NCBI GenBank assembly: GCA_966211675.1
Contig: CBIHPK010000011.1
Coordinates: 1 to 64,000, forward strand
Length of the DNA stretch: 64,000 nt
Direction of reading: 5' to 3'
DNA from: SCUS01 sp966211675
GTDB taxonomy: Bacteria > Myxococcota_A > Polyangia > Polyangiales > Ga0077539
The translations under genes were made by a program, and so were the position numbers. Under the pieces are notes generated by a model. The model was not told the DNA's origin. It did no database searches and saw nothing but the letters and a program-made list of their open reading frames with translations. This document shows, in pieces, positions 1-7,705 of this stretch (its first letter is position 1; the number at the start of each line of letters is the position of its first letter).

Positions 1-493
1 CCGACTGCGACCCCCAGAGGCACCCCCCCCGGCCGGCGCGCGCCGGTTCGCCCAGGAAGCAGCGCTGCGTGCGGCCCGCGACGCAGGTGCAGTTGTCGTC
101 GACGAGCCCGTTGTGGTCGTCGTCGAGGCCGTTGTTGCAGATGTCCGGGTGCTCGGGCGTCGGTCCACCGTCGGGGAAGGACCCGTCGAAGTCGAAGCCG
201 TCGAGGTCGAGGCCGTCGAAGTCGAAGCCGTCGAAGGTCGGGATCGGTCCTGCGTCGAAGCCCGTCGTCGGTCCCGCGTCGAAGTCGCCCCAGCCGTCCT
301 TGTCGTTCGGGTCCACGTCGCCGGACTGCGAGCCGTCGCCGCGCTGCGAGCCGTCGCCGCGGCCGTTGTTTCCACCAGGGCCGGTGTCGCCGTAGTTGTT
401 GGGATCGGTGCGGATGACGTTGGAGTCACCGCTCGAACAACCCACCACCGGGAGCGACAGCCCCAACGCGAAGACGAGGACTCTTGAACGCAT
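1..493 (-). CDS. Secreted lipoprotein with MopE-like metal-binding motif (3' end cut by window)
   Basis: The frame opens at the ATG at 491-493 and stays open to base 1, so the C-terminus is missing. The N-terminus is a lipoprotein signal (MRSRVLVFALGLSLPVVGC, lipid Cys at residue 19). Next comes a low-complexity tether with GDGSQ repeats and the acidic repeat FDFDGLDLDGFDFDG. After that is the motif CNNGLDDDHNGLVDDNC, an Asp/Asn-rich loop of the putative metal-binding type common in myxobacterial surface proteins, followed by CTCVAGRTQRCF. The same layout recurs in the lipoprotein at 62312-63877, which suggests a paralogue. The role is unknown; surface attachment and Ca2+ binding are inference. 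Confidence 0.8.
   Translation of the reverse strand, partial: MRSRVLVFALGLSLPVVGCSSGDSNVIRTDPNNYGDTGPGGNNGRGDGSQRGDGSQSGDVDPNDKDGWGDFDAGPTTGFDAGPIPTFDGFDFDGLDLDGFDFDGSFPDGGPTPEHPDICNNGLDDDHNGLVDDNCTCVAGRTQRCFLGEPARAGRGGCLWGSQS
186..236. repeat. 15-bp tandem repeat coding an acidic peptide
   Basis: Three full copies plus a partial copy of a tcga(a/g)gtcga(a/g)gccg unit lie inside the cut lipoprotein gene. Read on the minus strand they give the alternating Asp/Phe/Leu/Gly tract. Copies 1 and 3 are identical and copy 2 differs at two third-type positions, so the peptide pattern is kept. Confidence 0.7.
326..361. repeat. Perfect 18-bp direct repeat, two copies
   Basis: The 18-mer ctgcgagccgtcgccgcg occurs twice head to tail and codes the duplicated GDGSQR peptide in the tether of the same lipoprotein. 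It is a likely slippage site where tether length could vary. Confidence 0.7.
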
Positions 494-696
494 GATGGAC
501 CTCCAGCCGCGTGGTCCCCTCATCGGGCGGACCGGACCCCGGCACCGCATGACTCTACACCGCGCAATGCGCTCACCCGCAACGCCCTCCAGTCGAGATT
601 CCACCGCCGTCGCAGTGGGGCTCTTGTGACCAGTTGCGCGGCGGTCGCGGCCTCCGCGGTTGGTGTAGTCTCCCGCGCCGAGGGAGATCCGAGACG

Positions 697-1113
697 ATGG
701 CAGACACCGTATTCAGCAAGATCCTCCGCGGGGAGATCCCCTGTCACAAGGTCTATGAGGATGACCTCGTCCTGGCCTTCCTGGACGTCGGTCCGCTGAG
801 CCGCGGGCACACCCTGGTGATCCCGAAGGAGCCCGCGGTGACGCTCGACGCGTTGTCCGATGAGTCCTCGGCGGCCATCGGGCGGGTGCTCCCTCGCCTC
901 TGCCGCGCGGTGAAGCAGGCCACCGGCTGCGAGGACTTCAACGTGCTCCAGAACAACGGCACCGCGGCGCACCAGGCCGTCTTCCATGTGCACTTCCACA
1001 TCATCCCCAAGCCCTCGTCCGACCAGGGCCTCGAGCTGGGCTGGCAGCCGCTGGGGCCCTTCGATCACGCCGACGGGGCGGCCCTCGCGAAGGCCATCGC
1101 CGCGGCGCTCTGA
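697..1113 (+). CDS. HIT family hydrolase (histidine triad nucleotide-binding protein)
   Basis: A 138-residue protein of normal length for bacterial HIT proteins. The family signature H-x-H-x-H is seen as HVHFHII at residues 97-103, and the N-terminus (FSKILRGEIP) is typical of HINT-type proteins. These enzymes hydrolyse nucleoside phosphoramidates or related AMP conjugates in the cytoplasm; the substrate here is not known. The ATG at 697 is preferred over the upstream in-frame starts because it has an AGGGAG ribosome site about 10 bases ahead and matches the family N-terminus. It lies 66 bases before ung and may be co-transcribed with it. Confidence 0.93.
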   Translation: MADTVFSKILRGEIPCHKVYEDDLVLAFLDVGPLSRGHTLVIPKEPAVTLDALSDESSAAIGRVLPRLCRAVKQATGCEDFNVLQNNGTAAHQAVFHVHFHIIPKPSSDQGLELGWQPLGPFDHADGAALAKAIAAAL

Positions 1114-1179
1114 CCTCACCCCGATTCACCGTCCGATCGTTGTTCAACCGACAAGCCTCATGGAGCCACGAGAACCCCG

Positions 1180-1860
1180 ATGAGTGATCGCCCCGACCTC
1201 CCTCCCGACTGGCAACTCGCGCTCAGCGCGGAGTTCGAGAAGGACTATTTCAAGAACCTCATGGACTTCGTCGCGAAGGAGCGACAGTCGGGAGAGGTCT
1301 TCCCCCCGGAGGGAGAGGTCTTCTCGGCCTTCAAGTACTCGCCCTTCCAGGAGACCAAGGTCGTGCTCATCGGGCAGGACCCGTATCACGACGTCGGCCA
1401 GGCGCACGGCCTCTGCTTCTCCGTGAAGCCCGGCGTCGCGACCCCGCCGTCGCTGGTCAACATGTACAAGGAGCTCAAGTCCGACCTCGGTTGCACCATC
1501 CCGAACAACGGATACCTCGTGCCCTGGGCGAAGCAGGGGATGCTCATGCTCAACGCCGTGATGACCGTGCGCGCCCACAGCCCCAACTCCCACAAGGACC
1601 ACGGCTGGGAGCAGTTCACCGACGCCGCGATCAAGGCGGTCTCCGCGAGGGAGAAGCCCGCGGTGTTCCTGCTGTGGGGCAACTACGCCAAGAAGAAGGC
1701 GAAGCTCGTCGACACGAAGCGCCACGTCGTCATCGAGGGCGCGCACCCGTCGCCGCTCTCGGTGAAGCTCTTCATGGGCTCCAAGCCCTTCTCCAAGGTC
1801 AACGCCGCGCTCACTCAGCTCGGCCACACGCCCATCGACTGGCAGATCCCCAACCTCTGA
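1180..1860 (+). CDS. ung: Uracil-DNA glycosylase, family 1
   Basis: A 226-residue base-excision repair enzyme that removes uracil from DNA. The water-activating motif GQDPYH is at residues 65-70 (catalytic Asp67). The uracil-binding Asn lies in MLNAV (Asn125), and the DNA-intercalation motif HPSPLS starts at His189. Length and motifs are all standard for the UNG family. The ATG follows a purine-rich stretch and leaves 66 bases after the HIT gene. Gene name assigned from strong family match by eye. Confidence 0.96.
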   Translation: MSDRPDLPPDWQLALSAEFEKDYFKNLMDFVAKERQSGEVFPPEGEVFSAFKYSPFQETKVVLIGQDPYHDVGQAHGLCFSVKPGVATPPSLVNMYKELKSDLGCTIPNNGYLVPWAKQGMLMLNAVMTVRAHSPNSHKDHGWEQFTDAAIKAVSAREKPAVFLLWGNYAKKKAKLVDTKRHVVIEGAHPSPLSVKLFMGSKPFSKVNAALTQLGHTPIDWQIPNL

Positions 1861-1913
1861 GCGCGCAGCTCCCCGCTTGCCCGTAGGCCCGCTCGGCATG
1901 AACAATCCGCCGC

Positions 1914-4619
1914 GTGTACCCACCGGGCCCGGTCCGCTCGCTCCTCCGCTCCCTCCCTTGGGTCGCCTGCGCCCTCGTCGGCTGTGACGACACCGCGGCC
2001 TCCGTCGACGCCGGCGCTCCGACCACGGACTCGCCCGCCGTCGATGCGCCCGCCGTCGATGCGCCCACGGTCGACGTCCCCGGCCTCGACGCGCCCGCGT
2101 CCGATGTCCCGGGCTCAGTCTGCGAAGGAGCCCTCGTGAGCCGTCCCGGCAGCACCAGCGAGCTCGTCGACGGCGCCGATCGCACGGTCGTCACGATGGA
2201 CGACCCGGCGGCCTGCGTGCGCACCTACCAGCTCCGCACGACGGCCGCCCTCCGCGACGGACAGCCCGCCAACCCTCGCACGGTGCGCGAGCGCGACGGC
2301 TGGCCCACGCTCCGCAGCGGCCACGACCTCTTCGACGCGCTCTACGCGTTGGCCGTCGACGAGATGCGCGAGGACTCCGTCGCCGCCATCCGAGACGGGT
2401 CGTTCAACAACGGCAACGCCATCGACTGCCCGGTGGGCGGCTGCTTCGAGACGGGCCGTCTCTGGAACTACGTCTGGACCCGCGACACCTCCTACGCCGC
2501 CCACCTGGCGCTGGCCTCGATGGACCCGCTCCGGGCGCGCAACTCCCTTGTATTCAAGCTCTCCGCGCGCCGCGACGGCACCAACCCCCAGATCGTTCAG
2601 GATACTGGAACCGGCGGCAGCTACCCCGTCTCCAGCGACCGCGTGGTGTGGGCCCTCGGCGCCTCCGAGCTCCTCAAGCACCTCACCGGCGCCGACCGCG
2701 CGAGCTTCCTCGCGCTCGCCTACCCCGCGATGGTCGACACCGCCGAGCACGACCGACGGGTGGTCTTCGACGCGCGCGACGGCCTCTACCGCGGCGAGCA
2801 GTCCTTCCTCGACTGGCGCGAGCAGACCTACCCCTCGTGGACCGCCACGGACCCGGTGCACATCGCGATGTCGCGCTCGCTCAGCACCAACGTGCTGCAC
2901 TTCGCGCTGCTCGACACCGTCGCCACCCTCGCCGCCGAGCGAGGCGACGCCGCCGCCGGGGCGCGCTACCGGGCCTGGGCCGACGCGCTGAAGCAGGGCA
3001 TCCAGCGCCGCTTCTGGCTGGCGAGTGACGGGCAGTTCAGCGCCTTCAGCACCACCGAGCTCGACCCGTCGCCGGTGCGCCGATGGGACGCGCTCGGCTC
3101 GGCGCTCGCGGTGCTCACCGGCGTCGCTACCGACGCGCAGGCCCGCGAGCTCGTCGCTCGCTACCCCCACGCGGGCCGCGGCCTGCCGGTGATCTGGCCG
3201 CAGCAGCAGTTCACGGCGATCTATCACAACCGCGCGTCCTGGCCCTTCGTGACGGCCTACTGGCTGCGCGCCGCCCGCCAGGTGCGCAACGACGCCAGCG
3301 TCGACTGGAACGTCGACGCCATGGTCCGCGCCGCCGCCCTCAACCTGTCCAACATGGAGAACTTCGAATTCACCAGCGGCCGCCCCCGGGTCGAGGACGG
3401 GATGTACAGCGGACCGGTGGTCAACTCGCAGCGCCAGCTCTGGAGCGTCGCGGCCTACCTCTCGATGGTCCACGACGTGGTCTTCGGGCTGGAGACCTCG
3501 GCGCAGGGCTTCCGGCTCCGGCCGTACATCACCCGCGCGATGCGCCACGCCTGGTTCGCCCACGCCGACCGCATCGCCCTTCGCGGCTTCCTCTTCCGAG
3601 GCCACCACCTCGACTTCCGCGTCTCGCTCCCGGCGCCTGGCACCGACCGCGCGGGCGCCTACGCCGTGGGCTCGGTGCGGGTGAACGGCCGCGACGTGGG
3701 CGACGCCTTCATCGACCCGGCGACCCTGCCCGACCGCTCCATCGTGGAGGTCGAGCTGCGCGACGCCCCGGAGGCCCGCGCCACCCTTCACGCCGTCTCC
3801 GACCTCAGCGACTGGCGTCAGGTCTTCGGCCCGCGAACGCCCTCCATCGCCTCGCTCGCCGCGGCGCCCGCGAGCGGCCGGGTGCAGCTCCGCGTGGACG
3901 TCTCCGGCGAGGAGCGCAGCGCCCTCGACGTGGTGATCCTCCGCGATGGTCAGCGCGTCGCCACGCTCGGTCCCGCCGACGGCGAGGTCTGGACCGAGAC
4001 CCTCACGGACGAGCAGACGGCCTCGCACTGCTACTCCGTGGAGACGGTCTTCCGCGCCTCGGGCAACGCCTCGCAGCACGCCGCGCCGCAGTGCTGGTGG
4101 GGCGTCTCCTCCGCGCGGGTGCAACAGATCGACGCCACGCGCTTCGTCGCGACGGGCGGCCGCCTCGCCAGCGATCACGGCCGCGCCCACTACGAGAACT
4201 GGGGCGACCCGGGTCACCGGCTGGAGGTCTCGGCGCTGCGCGTCCCGCAGTCCGGCGCGTACCTCCTGCAGGTGACCGCGGCCAACGGCTCCGGCGGAAC
4301 CACCACGGGCATCACCTGCGGCGTGAAGCGCGTGCAGGTCTTCGAGGCCGCGGGCGGCCGCGCGGTGGCCGACGGCTACCTCGTGATGCCGCAGCTCGGC
4401 AGCTGGGACGAGTGGCGCGACTCGTCCTTCGTGCGGGCGTCACTCGAGGCGGGGCGCGACTACCGCGTGGTCATCGGCGACGACGAGTCCGCCGTGAACA
4501 TGTCCGCCTTCGAACACTTCACCCGCTACACCGGTGGGACGGGGGGCGCTGGCGGTGCCTTCTTCCGCGTGAACATCGCGGCGTTGAAGGTGCTCTACCT
4601 CGGGCCGGCGACCCCGTAG
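1914..4619 (+). CDS. Secreted lipoprotein with six-hairpin glycosidase-like domain
   Basis: A 901-residue protein with a lipoprotein signal (lipobox LVGC, lipid Cys24) and then an Asp/Ala/Pro/Val tether. Roughly residues 100-560 look like an (alpha/alpha)6 six-hairpin glycosidase: the motif WNYVWTRDTSYAAHLAL, alternating helices, and aromatic patches such as VIWPQQQF and ASWPFVTAYW resemble GH15/GH37/GH63-type catalytic barrels. After a fibronectin-like middle there is a C-terminal beta region with Gly/Trp-rich strands that may be a carbohydrate-binding module. The start is GTG at 1914; a downstream start would lose the signal. Substrate and GH family cannot be fixed by eye. Convergent with the DUF2325 gene. 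Confidence 0.75.
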   Translation: MYPPGPVRSLLRSLPWVACALVGCDDTAASVDAGAPTTDSPAVDAPAVDAPTVDVPGLDAPASDVPGSVCEGALVSRPGSTSELVDGADRTVVTMDDPAACVRTYQLRTTAALRDGQPANPRTVRERDGWPTLRSGHDLFDALYALAVDEMREDSVAAIRDGSFNNGNAIDCPVGGCFETGRLWNYVWTRDTSYAAHLALASMDPLRARNSLVFKLSARRDGTNPQIVQDTGTGGSYPVSSDRVVWALGASELLKHLTGADRASFLALAYPAMVDTAEHDRRVVFDARDGLYRGEQSFLDWREQTYPSWTATDPVHIAMSRSLSTNVLHFALLDTVATLAAERGDAAAGARYRAWADALKQGIQRRFWLASDGQFSAFSTTELDPSPVRRWDALGSALAVLTGVATDAQARELVARYPHAGRGLPVIWPQQQFTAIYHNRASWPFVTAYWLRAARQVRNDASVDWNVDAMVRAAALNLSNMENFEFTSGRPRVEDGMYSGPVVNSQRQLWSVAAYLSMVHDVVFGLETSAQGFRLRPYITRAMRHAWFAHADRIALRGFLFRGHHLDFRVSLPAPGTDRAGAYAVGSVRVNGRDVGDAFIDPATLPDRSIVEVELRDAPEARATLHAVSDLSDWRQVFGPRTPSIASLAAAPASGRVQLRVDVSGEERSALDVVILRDGQRVATLGPADGEVWTETLTDEQTASHCYSVETVFRASGNASQHAAPQCWWGVSSARVQQIDATRFVATGGRLASDHGRAHYENWGDPGHRLEVSALRVPQSGAYLLQVTAANGSGGTTTGITCGVKRVQVFEAAGGRAVADGYLVMPQLGSWDEWRDSSFVRASLEAGRDYRVVIGDDESAVNMSAFEHFTRYTGGTGGAGGAFFRVNIAALKVLYLGPATP
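2033..2077. repeat. 15-bp tandem repeat in lipoprotein tether
   Basis: Two identical copies of gcccgccgtcgatgc followed by a diverged third copy encode the AVDAP/TVDVP peptide repeat just after the lipidated Cys of the glycosidase-like lipoprotein. Confidence 0.65.
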
Positions 4620-4633
4620 CGCGAGACCGACGA

Positions 4634-4945
4634 TCAGGCCGCCTTCGCCTCGGTCGCGCGCGCGGTGAGCAGCTCGCGGAAGCGCGTGGGGTTGCACGAC
4701 CGCATCATCACCAGCTCGCGGCCCATGCGCTTGGAGGCGTTGCGCGCCACCATCACGGCCGTGTGGCTGTTGACGTCCGTGGTCACCAGCACGAGGTCGG
4801 AGCGCTCGATCTGCCGCTCCATCACCTCGACGCCGCGCCCGTTCATGTGACCGCCGTGGAAGTCGAGCTCGTGCCCGAGGGACTGCGCGATCTTGGAGAG
4901 AGCGCGCTCGTTGCGTTCGACGCCACCGATGAGAGTGATGCGCAT
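4634..4945 (-). CDS. DUF2325 domain protein
   Basis: A 103-residue cytoplasmic protein starting MRITLIGGVERNE. The glycine-rich first strand, the HGGHMNGRG stretch, the NSHTAVMVARNASKR segment and the ending around MMRSCNPTRFRELL fit the small DUF2325 family, whose biochemical role is not established. The ATG at 4943-4945 is chosen because the protein family begins at this strand; longer in-frame extensions upstream are low-complexity and run antisense to other sequence. Convergent with the glycosidase-like gene, 14 bases apart. Confidence 0.82.
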   Translation of the reverse strand: MRITLIGGVERNERALSKIAQSLGHELDFHGGHMNGRGVEVMERQIERSDLVLVTTDVNSHTAVMVARNASKRMGRELVMMRSCNPTRFRELLTARATEAKAA

Positions 4946-5061
4946 TGGGGGACTCCGCTTCTGTTCAGCCGGATCATCCGGCCCTTCATCTCCACGAACG
5001 CACCACCTGGGGAACGCTATTCCAACCGATGTGCTTCGACGGAGATCAGAGCGCCTTCGTT

Positions 5062-5089
5062 CTGATAGATGAACTTCTAGTATCGTGAA
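5062..5089 (-). promoter_or_regulatory. Candidate sigma-70 promoter for the DUF2325 gene
   Basis: In an unusually AT-rich patch, the minus strand reads TTCACG, 16 bases, TATCAG (4 of 6 matches in each box). It would give a leader of about 110 bases. Seen by eye only. Confidence 0.35.
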
Positions 5090-5090
5090 C

Positions 5091-5114
5091 GGCCCGGGGC
5101 AAGACCCCGGGGCC
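5091..5114. terminator. GC hairpin between pssA and the DUF2325 gene
   Basis: CCCGGGG-CAAGA-CCCCGGG forms a 7-bp perfect stem, extendable with one bulge. It lies about 60 bases past the pssA stop on the minus strand. There is no U-tract, so termination is only inferred. Confidence 0.4.
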
Positions 5115-5172
5115 CGTATTCGCGGGGGGAAGATCAGTTCGGCGGGGGGGGAGGGGCGGTGCCCGGTGCGGG

Positions 5173-5955
5173 TCAGTGCGCGGCGGGCGTCTCGAGCTCG
5201 CCGGGGTGCCGTCCGCCGGTCACCTTGAGCCCGTAGATGAAGCCGCCGATCGTGTAGAGGCCGGAGGCCGCGATGAGGTAGGTCGGCGCGAGGTGCAGCG
5301 GGATGAGGATGTAGACGCTGAGCACCACGAGCACCTGCAGCACCTTGATGACGGGCTGCGACGAGACGTGGAGCTTGGGCTGCGGGAGGTTGCTCACCAT
5401 CAGCGCGGCGAAGAGGGCCATGACGCCGACGAAGGCCTGCAGCGACGAGGGGCCGAGGGCGTTGGCCTGGTGGGCGAGGAAGGCCGACGCGAGCATGCCG
5501 CCGCTGCTGGTGGAGGGCAGGCCGAGGAAGAAGCGCGAGCCGACCACGTCGGTGGTGACGTTGAACTTCGCGAGCCGGATGGCGGCGCAGAGCACATAGG
5601 CCGCGCCGAGGAGCTCGAGCCCGAGGTGCGCCGCGCCGTGCGACCAGGGCTCCGGGGCGCCGAGGGCGACGGCCCGGGTGATGAGCGCCGCGGGCGAGAT
5701 GCCGAAGGTGACGAAGTCGGAGAAGGAGTCGAGCTGCACGCCGAACTCGCTGCTGGCGTTGAGCCTGCGGGCGATGGCGCCGTCGGCCTTGTCGAGGAGC
5801 ACGGCGTAGAGGATCAGCCACGCGGCGGCCGCGAGCTGCGTCAGCGAGGTGGCGCCGAGGGAGGTGCGGATGGACAGGAGCCCGAAGACGAGGCCGATGC
5901 AGGTGACGCCGTTGGGGGCGAGGTAGCGCGCGGGAAAGCGGTCGAAGAGGCGCAT
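5173..5955 (-). CDS. pssA: CDP-alcohol phosphatidyltransferase, probable phosphatidylserine synthase
   Basis: A 260-residue integral membrane enzyme. The full CDP-alcohol phosphotransferase motif D-x2-DG-x2-AR-x8-G-x3-D-x3-D is present as DKADGAIAR...FGVQLDSFSD, with metal/catalytic Asp at 55, 58, 76 and 80. Several hydrophobic helices follow. The N-terminus RYLAPNGVTCIGLVFG and the FNVTT and GLPSTSSGGML segments resemble class II phosphatidylserine synthases, which join CDP-diacylglycerol and serine to make phosphatidylserine. No decarboxylase gene is adjacent. The ATG at 5953-5955 is the family-typical start and is preceded by a perfect TTGACA element. Confidence 0.88.
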   Translation of the reverse strand: MRLFDRFPARYLAPNGVTCIGLVFGLLSIRTSLGATSLTQLAAAAWLILYAVLLDKADGAIARRLNASSEFGVQLDSFSDFVTFGISPAALITRAVALGAPEPWSHGAAHLGLELLGAAYVLCAAIRLAKFNVTTDVVGSRFFLGLPSTSSGGMLASAFLAHQANALGPSSLQAFVGVMALFAALMVSNLPQPKLHVSSQPVIKVLQVLVVLSVYILIPLHLAPTYLIAASGLYTIGGFIYGLKVTGGRHPGELETPAAH

Positions 5956-5964
5956 TTCGTCGGG

Positions 5965-5994
5965 AACACAGCGCGGTCGACGCGCGCCTGTCAA
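5965..5994 (-). promoter_or_regulatory. Candidate promoter for pssA
   Basis: On the minus strand a perfect TTGACA (5994-5989) is followed after 18 bases by TGTGTT (3 of 6 to the -10 consensus), ending 10 bases before the ATG, so the leader would be very short. Confidence 0.4.
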
Positions 5995-6011
5995 GCGCTC
6001 CCGCGCCGGTC

Positions 6012-6323
6012 TCAGTCCTCGTCGGGGAGGTCGACGACCTCGACGCGGTCGTCGCTCGGCCGGAAGCACCACACGCCGCGATCGCCGGCAGGCGGCTCCG
6101 GGCGGCGCGGGGGGCGGGCGAAGTCCGGGCGAGGCGGGCTGACGGCCATCTGCGGCCGGTCGTCGGGCTCGATCACGACGCGCCGTCGCACGAGGGCGAT
6201 GCGGGCGAGGCAGGCCATCTGCGCGTCGCGGGCGGACGGCTCCTCCTGCTCGACGCGGGGATCATTGCGCACGGGGCGCGGGGCGATCGGCGGGCGCAGG
6301 ACGTCGCGGTGGCGGTCGGACAT
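6012..6323 (-). CDS. Small hypothetical protein, Pro/Arg-rich with acidic tail
   Basis: A 103-residue protein not recognised as any family. An AGGAG ribosome site about 9 bases before the ATG supports translation. It is rich in Pro, Arg and Asp, has no membrane segment, and ends VEVVDLPDED. Its central RRRVVIEPDDRP and acidic end recall the 72-residue protein at 29813-30031, so the two may belong to one small lineage-specific family; this is a weak resemblance. Confidence 0.6.
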   Translation of the reverse strand: MSDRHRDVLRPPIAPRPVRNDPRVEQEEPSARDAQMACLARIALVRRRVVIEPDDRPQMAVSPPRPDFARPPRRPEPPAGDRGVWCFRPSDDRVEVVDLPDED

Positions 6324-6406
6324 GGCGCGTCTCTCCTCTGCGACCCACCGTAGGGCGGGCTCGCGCGGGGCGAGGAGTTACGGGCACGTCCGCGTCGGGC
6401 GAGCGG

Positions 6407-6715
6407 TCAGCGCGCCGGAGAGCTCTGGGGCCGGGCGAAGCCGGAGACGTACTCGGCCCCCTCGAGGTCCCGTCGGGTGACGCCGCCCGCGTCGTGCGTC
6501 GACCAGGTCACCGCGACCGTCGCGAACTTGATGAGCAGGTCCGGGTGGTGGTCGACCCGCTGCGCGTAGAGCGCCACGCGCATCGCGAAGGCGACGCCCG
6601 CCTCATAGCTATCGAAGGCGAAGGTGGCCGTGATCGCGTCGCCCGCAAGCGACCAGCCCTCCAGGGCTTCGAGGGCGCCGTGCAGTTCCGTCTCGTCGAG
6701 TCGCTTGCGTCCCAT
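6407..6715 (-). CDS. phhB: Pterin-4a-carbinolamine dehydratase
   Basis: A 102-residue protein, the usual length. The active-site motif is seen as VDHHPD (His56, His57, Pro58), with the second conserved element THDAGGVTRRD (His74). The family dehydrates 4a-hydroxytetrahydropterin during pterin cofactor recycling. No aromatic amino acid hydroxylase is nearby, so the link to phenylalanine hydroxylase is only by family. The ATG at 6713-6715 gives the family-typical N-terminus; a longer in-frame start is possible but overlaps the divergent promoter region. Confidence 0.9.
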   Translation of the reverse strand: MGRKRLDETELHGALEALEGWSLAGDAITATFAFDSYEAGVAFAMRVALYAQRVDHHPDLLIKFATVAVTWSTHDAGGVTRRDLEGAEYVSGFARPQSSPAR

Positions 6716-6780
6716 GAACGACGGCGTAGCAGACGAAGGGCGGTGGAGTCTCGGGGCCGCGGCTGTCATCCTGTCGAGCG

Positions 6781-7119
6781 ATGCGAGGCAAGGTCCTGGT
6801 CGAAGCGTTGGTGTCGCTGGCGCAGTCGCGGGGGCTGACCGTGCGCAAGGAGGCCATGAGCCGGGGAACCTCCGCGGGGGGCTTCTGCGTGGTGAAGGGC
6901 GTGCCGACGGTGCTGGTCGACGAGCGGGGCTCCGTCGACGCGCAGATCGAGGTGCTCGCCGGGGTGCTTCGACGCATGACCTGGGAGCTGGAGGGCCTCG
7001 ACCCGAGCGTCCGCGCGGTGCTCGAGCGCCCCGCCGGGGAGAAGCGGGCGAAGGCTACCAGCGCTCCACAGGCCAGCCCCGTCGCCACGCGGTCCATCGG
7101 AGGCGGGGGTCGGGGTTGA
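6781..7119 (+). CDS. Conserved-looking hypothetical protein
   Basis: A 112-residue soluble protein, function unknown. The ordered part is residues 1-80, with the pattern SRGTSAGGFCVVKGVPTVLV and then DAQIEVLAGVLRRM. The last 30 residues are low complexity and overlap the 3' end of the convergent HAD gene by 65 bases. It starts 65 bases from the divergent pterin dehydratase gene. A small alpha/beta domain is plausible; no catalytic motif is visible. Confidence 0.6.
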   Translation: MRGKVLVEALVSLAQSRGLTVRKEAMSRGTSAGGFCVVKGVPTVLVDERGSVDAQIEVLAGVLRRMTWELEGLDPSVRAVLERPAGEKRAKATSAPQASPVATRSIGGGGRG

Positions 7120-7705
7120 CCACGACGGGCTCGCCCACCGAGTCGAGCATGGGCAGGTCGGTGATGGAGTCGGAGTAGAACGCGCTGCCCCGCAGGTCGA
7201 CGTCGTGCAGCCGCGCCCAGCGCTCGGCCACGGTCACCTTGGCCCCGCCGTAGCAGAAGGGCTCCTCGATGGAGCCGGTGAGCCGGCCGTGCTCGGTCAG
7301 GAGCCGCGAGGCGAGGATGTGCTCGATGCCCAGGGCCTGCGCCACCGGCTTCGCGGCGTAGGCGCTCGAGCTGGTGAGCACCGCGCACAGGTCGCCGCGC
7401 GCCTGGCGCTCCGCGACCACCGCCCGGGCGCGCTCGGAGATGAAGGGCACCAGCTCCGCGGCGGACCACTCCTCGACCTCTCGGATGAAGCGCTCCGCGT
7501 CCCGGCCGGCGAGCGGGCGCGCGATGGTGCGGGCGATGCCGCTCGCGTCGAGCGATCCGGCCATGTACCGGACGAACCACCACCCGAAGCGCGCGGCATC
7601 CCGGCGCCGGGCCTCGCCGCGGCCGCGGAGCCACCGCACGTAGAGCAGCGCGCTGTTGGCGGCGACCAGCGTGTGGTCCATGTCGAAGAGCGCGGCGGTC
7701 CTCAC
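7055..7705 (-). CDS. HAD superfamily hydrolase, subfamily IB (SerB-like)
   Basis: A 216-residue cytoplasmic phosphatase-type protein. Motif I is DMDHT (Asp8, Asp10), motif II is LTSSS, a conserved Lys lies in GGAKV, and motif III/IV is YSDSITDLPML. This set fits the HAD-IB group, which includes phosphoserine phosphatase relatives acting on small phosphate esters or phospholipids. The start is GTG and overlaps the stop of the CPBP gene by 4 bases, so the two are translationally coupled. Substrate unknown. Confidence 0.85.
   Translation of the reverse strand: MRTAALFDMDHTLVAANSALLYVRWLRGRGEARRRDAARFGWWFVRYMAGSLDASGIARTIARPLAGRDAERFIREVEEWSAAELVPFISERARAVVAERQARGDLCAVLTSSSAYAAKPVAQALGIEHILASRLLTEHGRLTGSIEEPFCYGGAKVTVAERWARLHDVDLRGSAFYSDSITDLPMLDSVGEPVVVNPDPRLRWTAWRRGWPVERW

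Noticed and set aside
2115..4217. 700-codon open frame antisense to the glycosidase-like gene
   Set aside because: Composition is that of a third-position shadow; the plus-strand protein has coherent domains.
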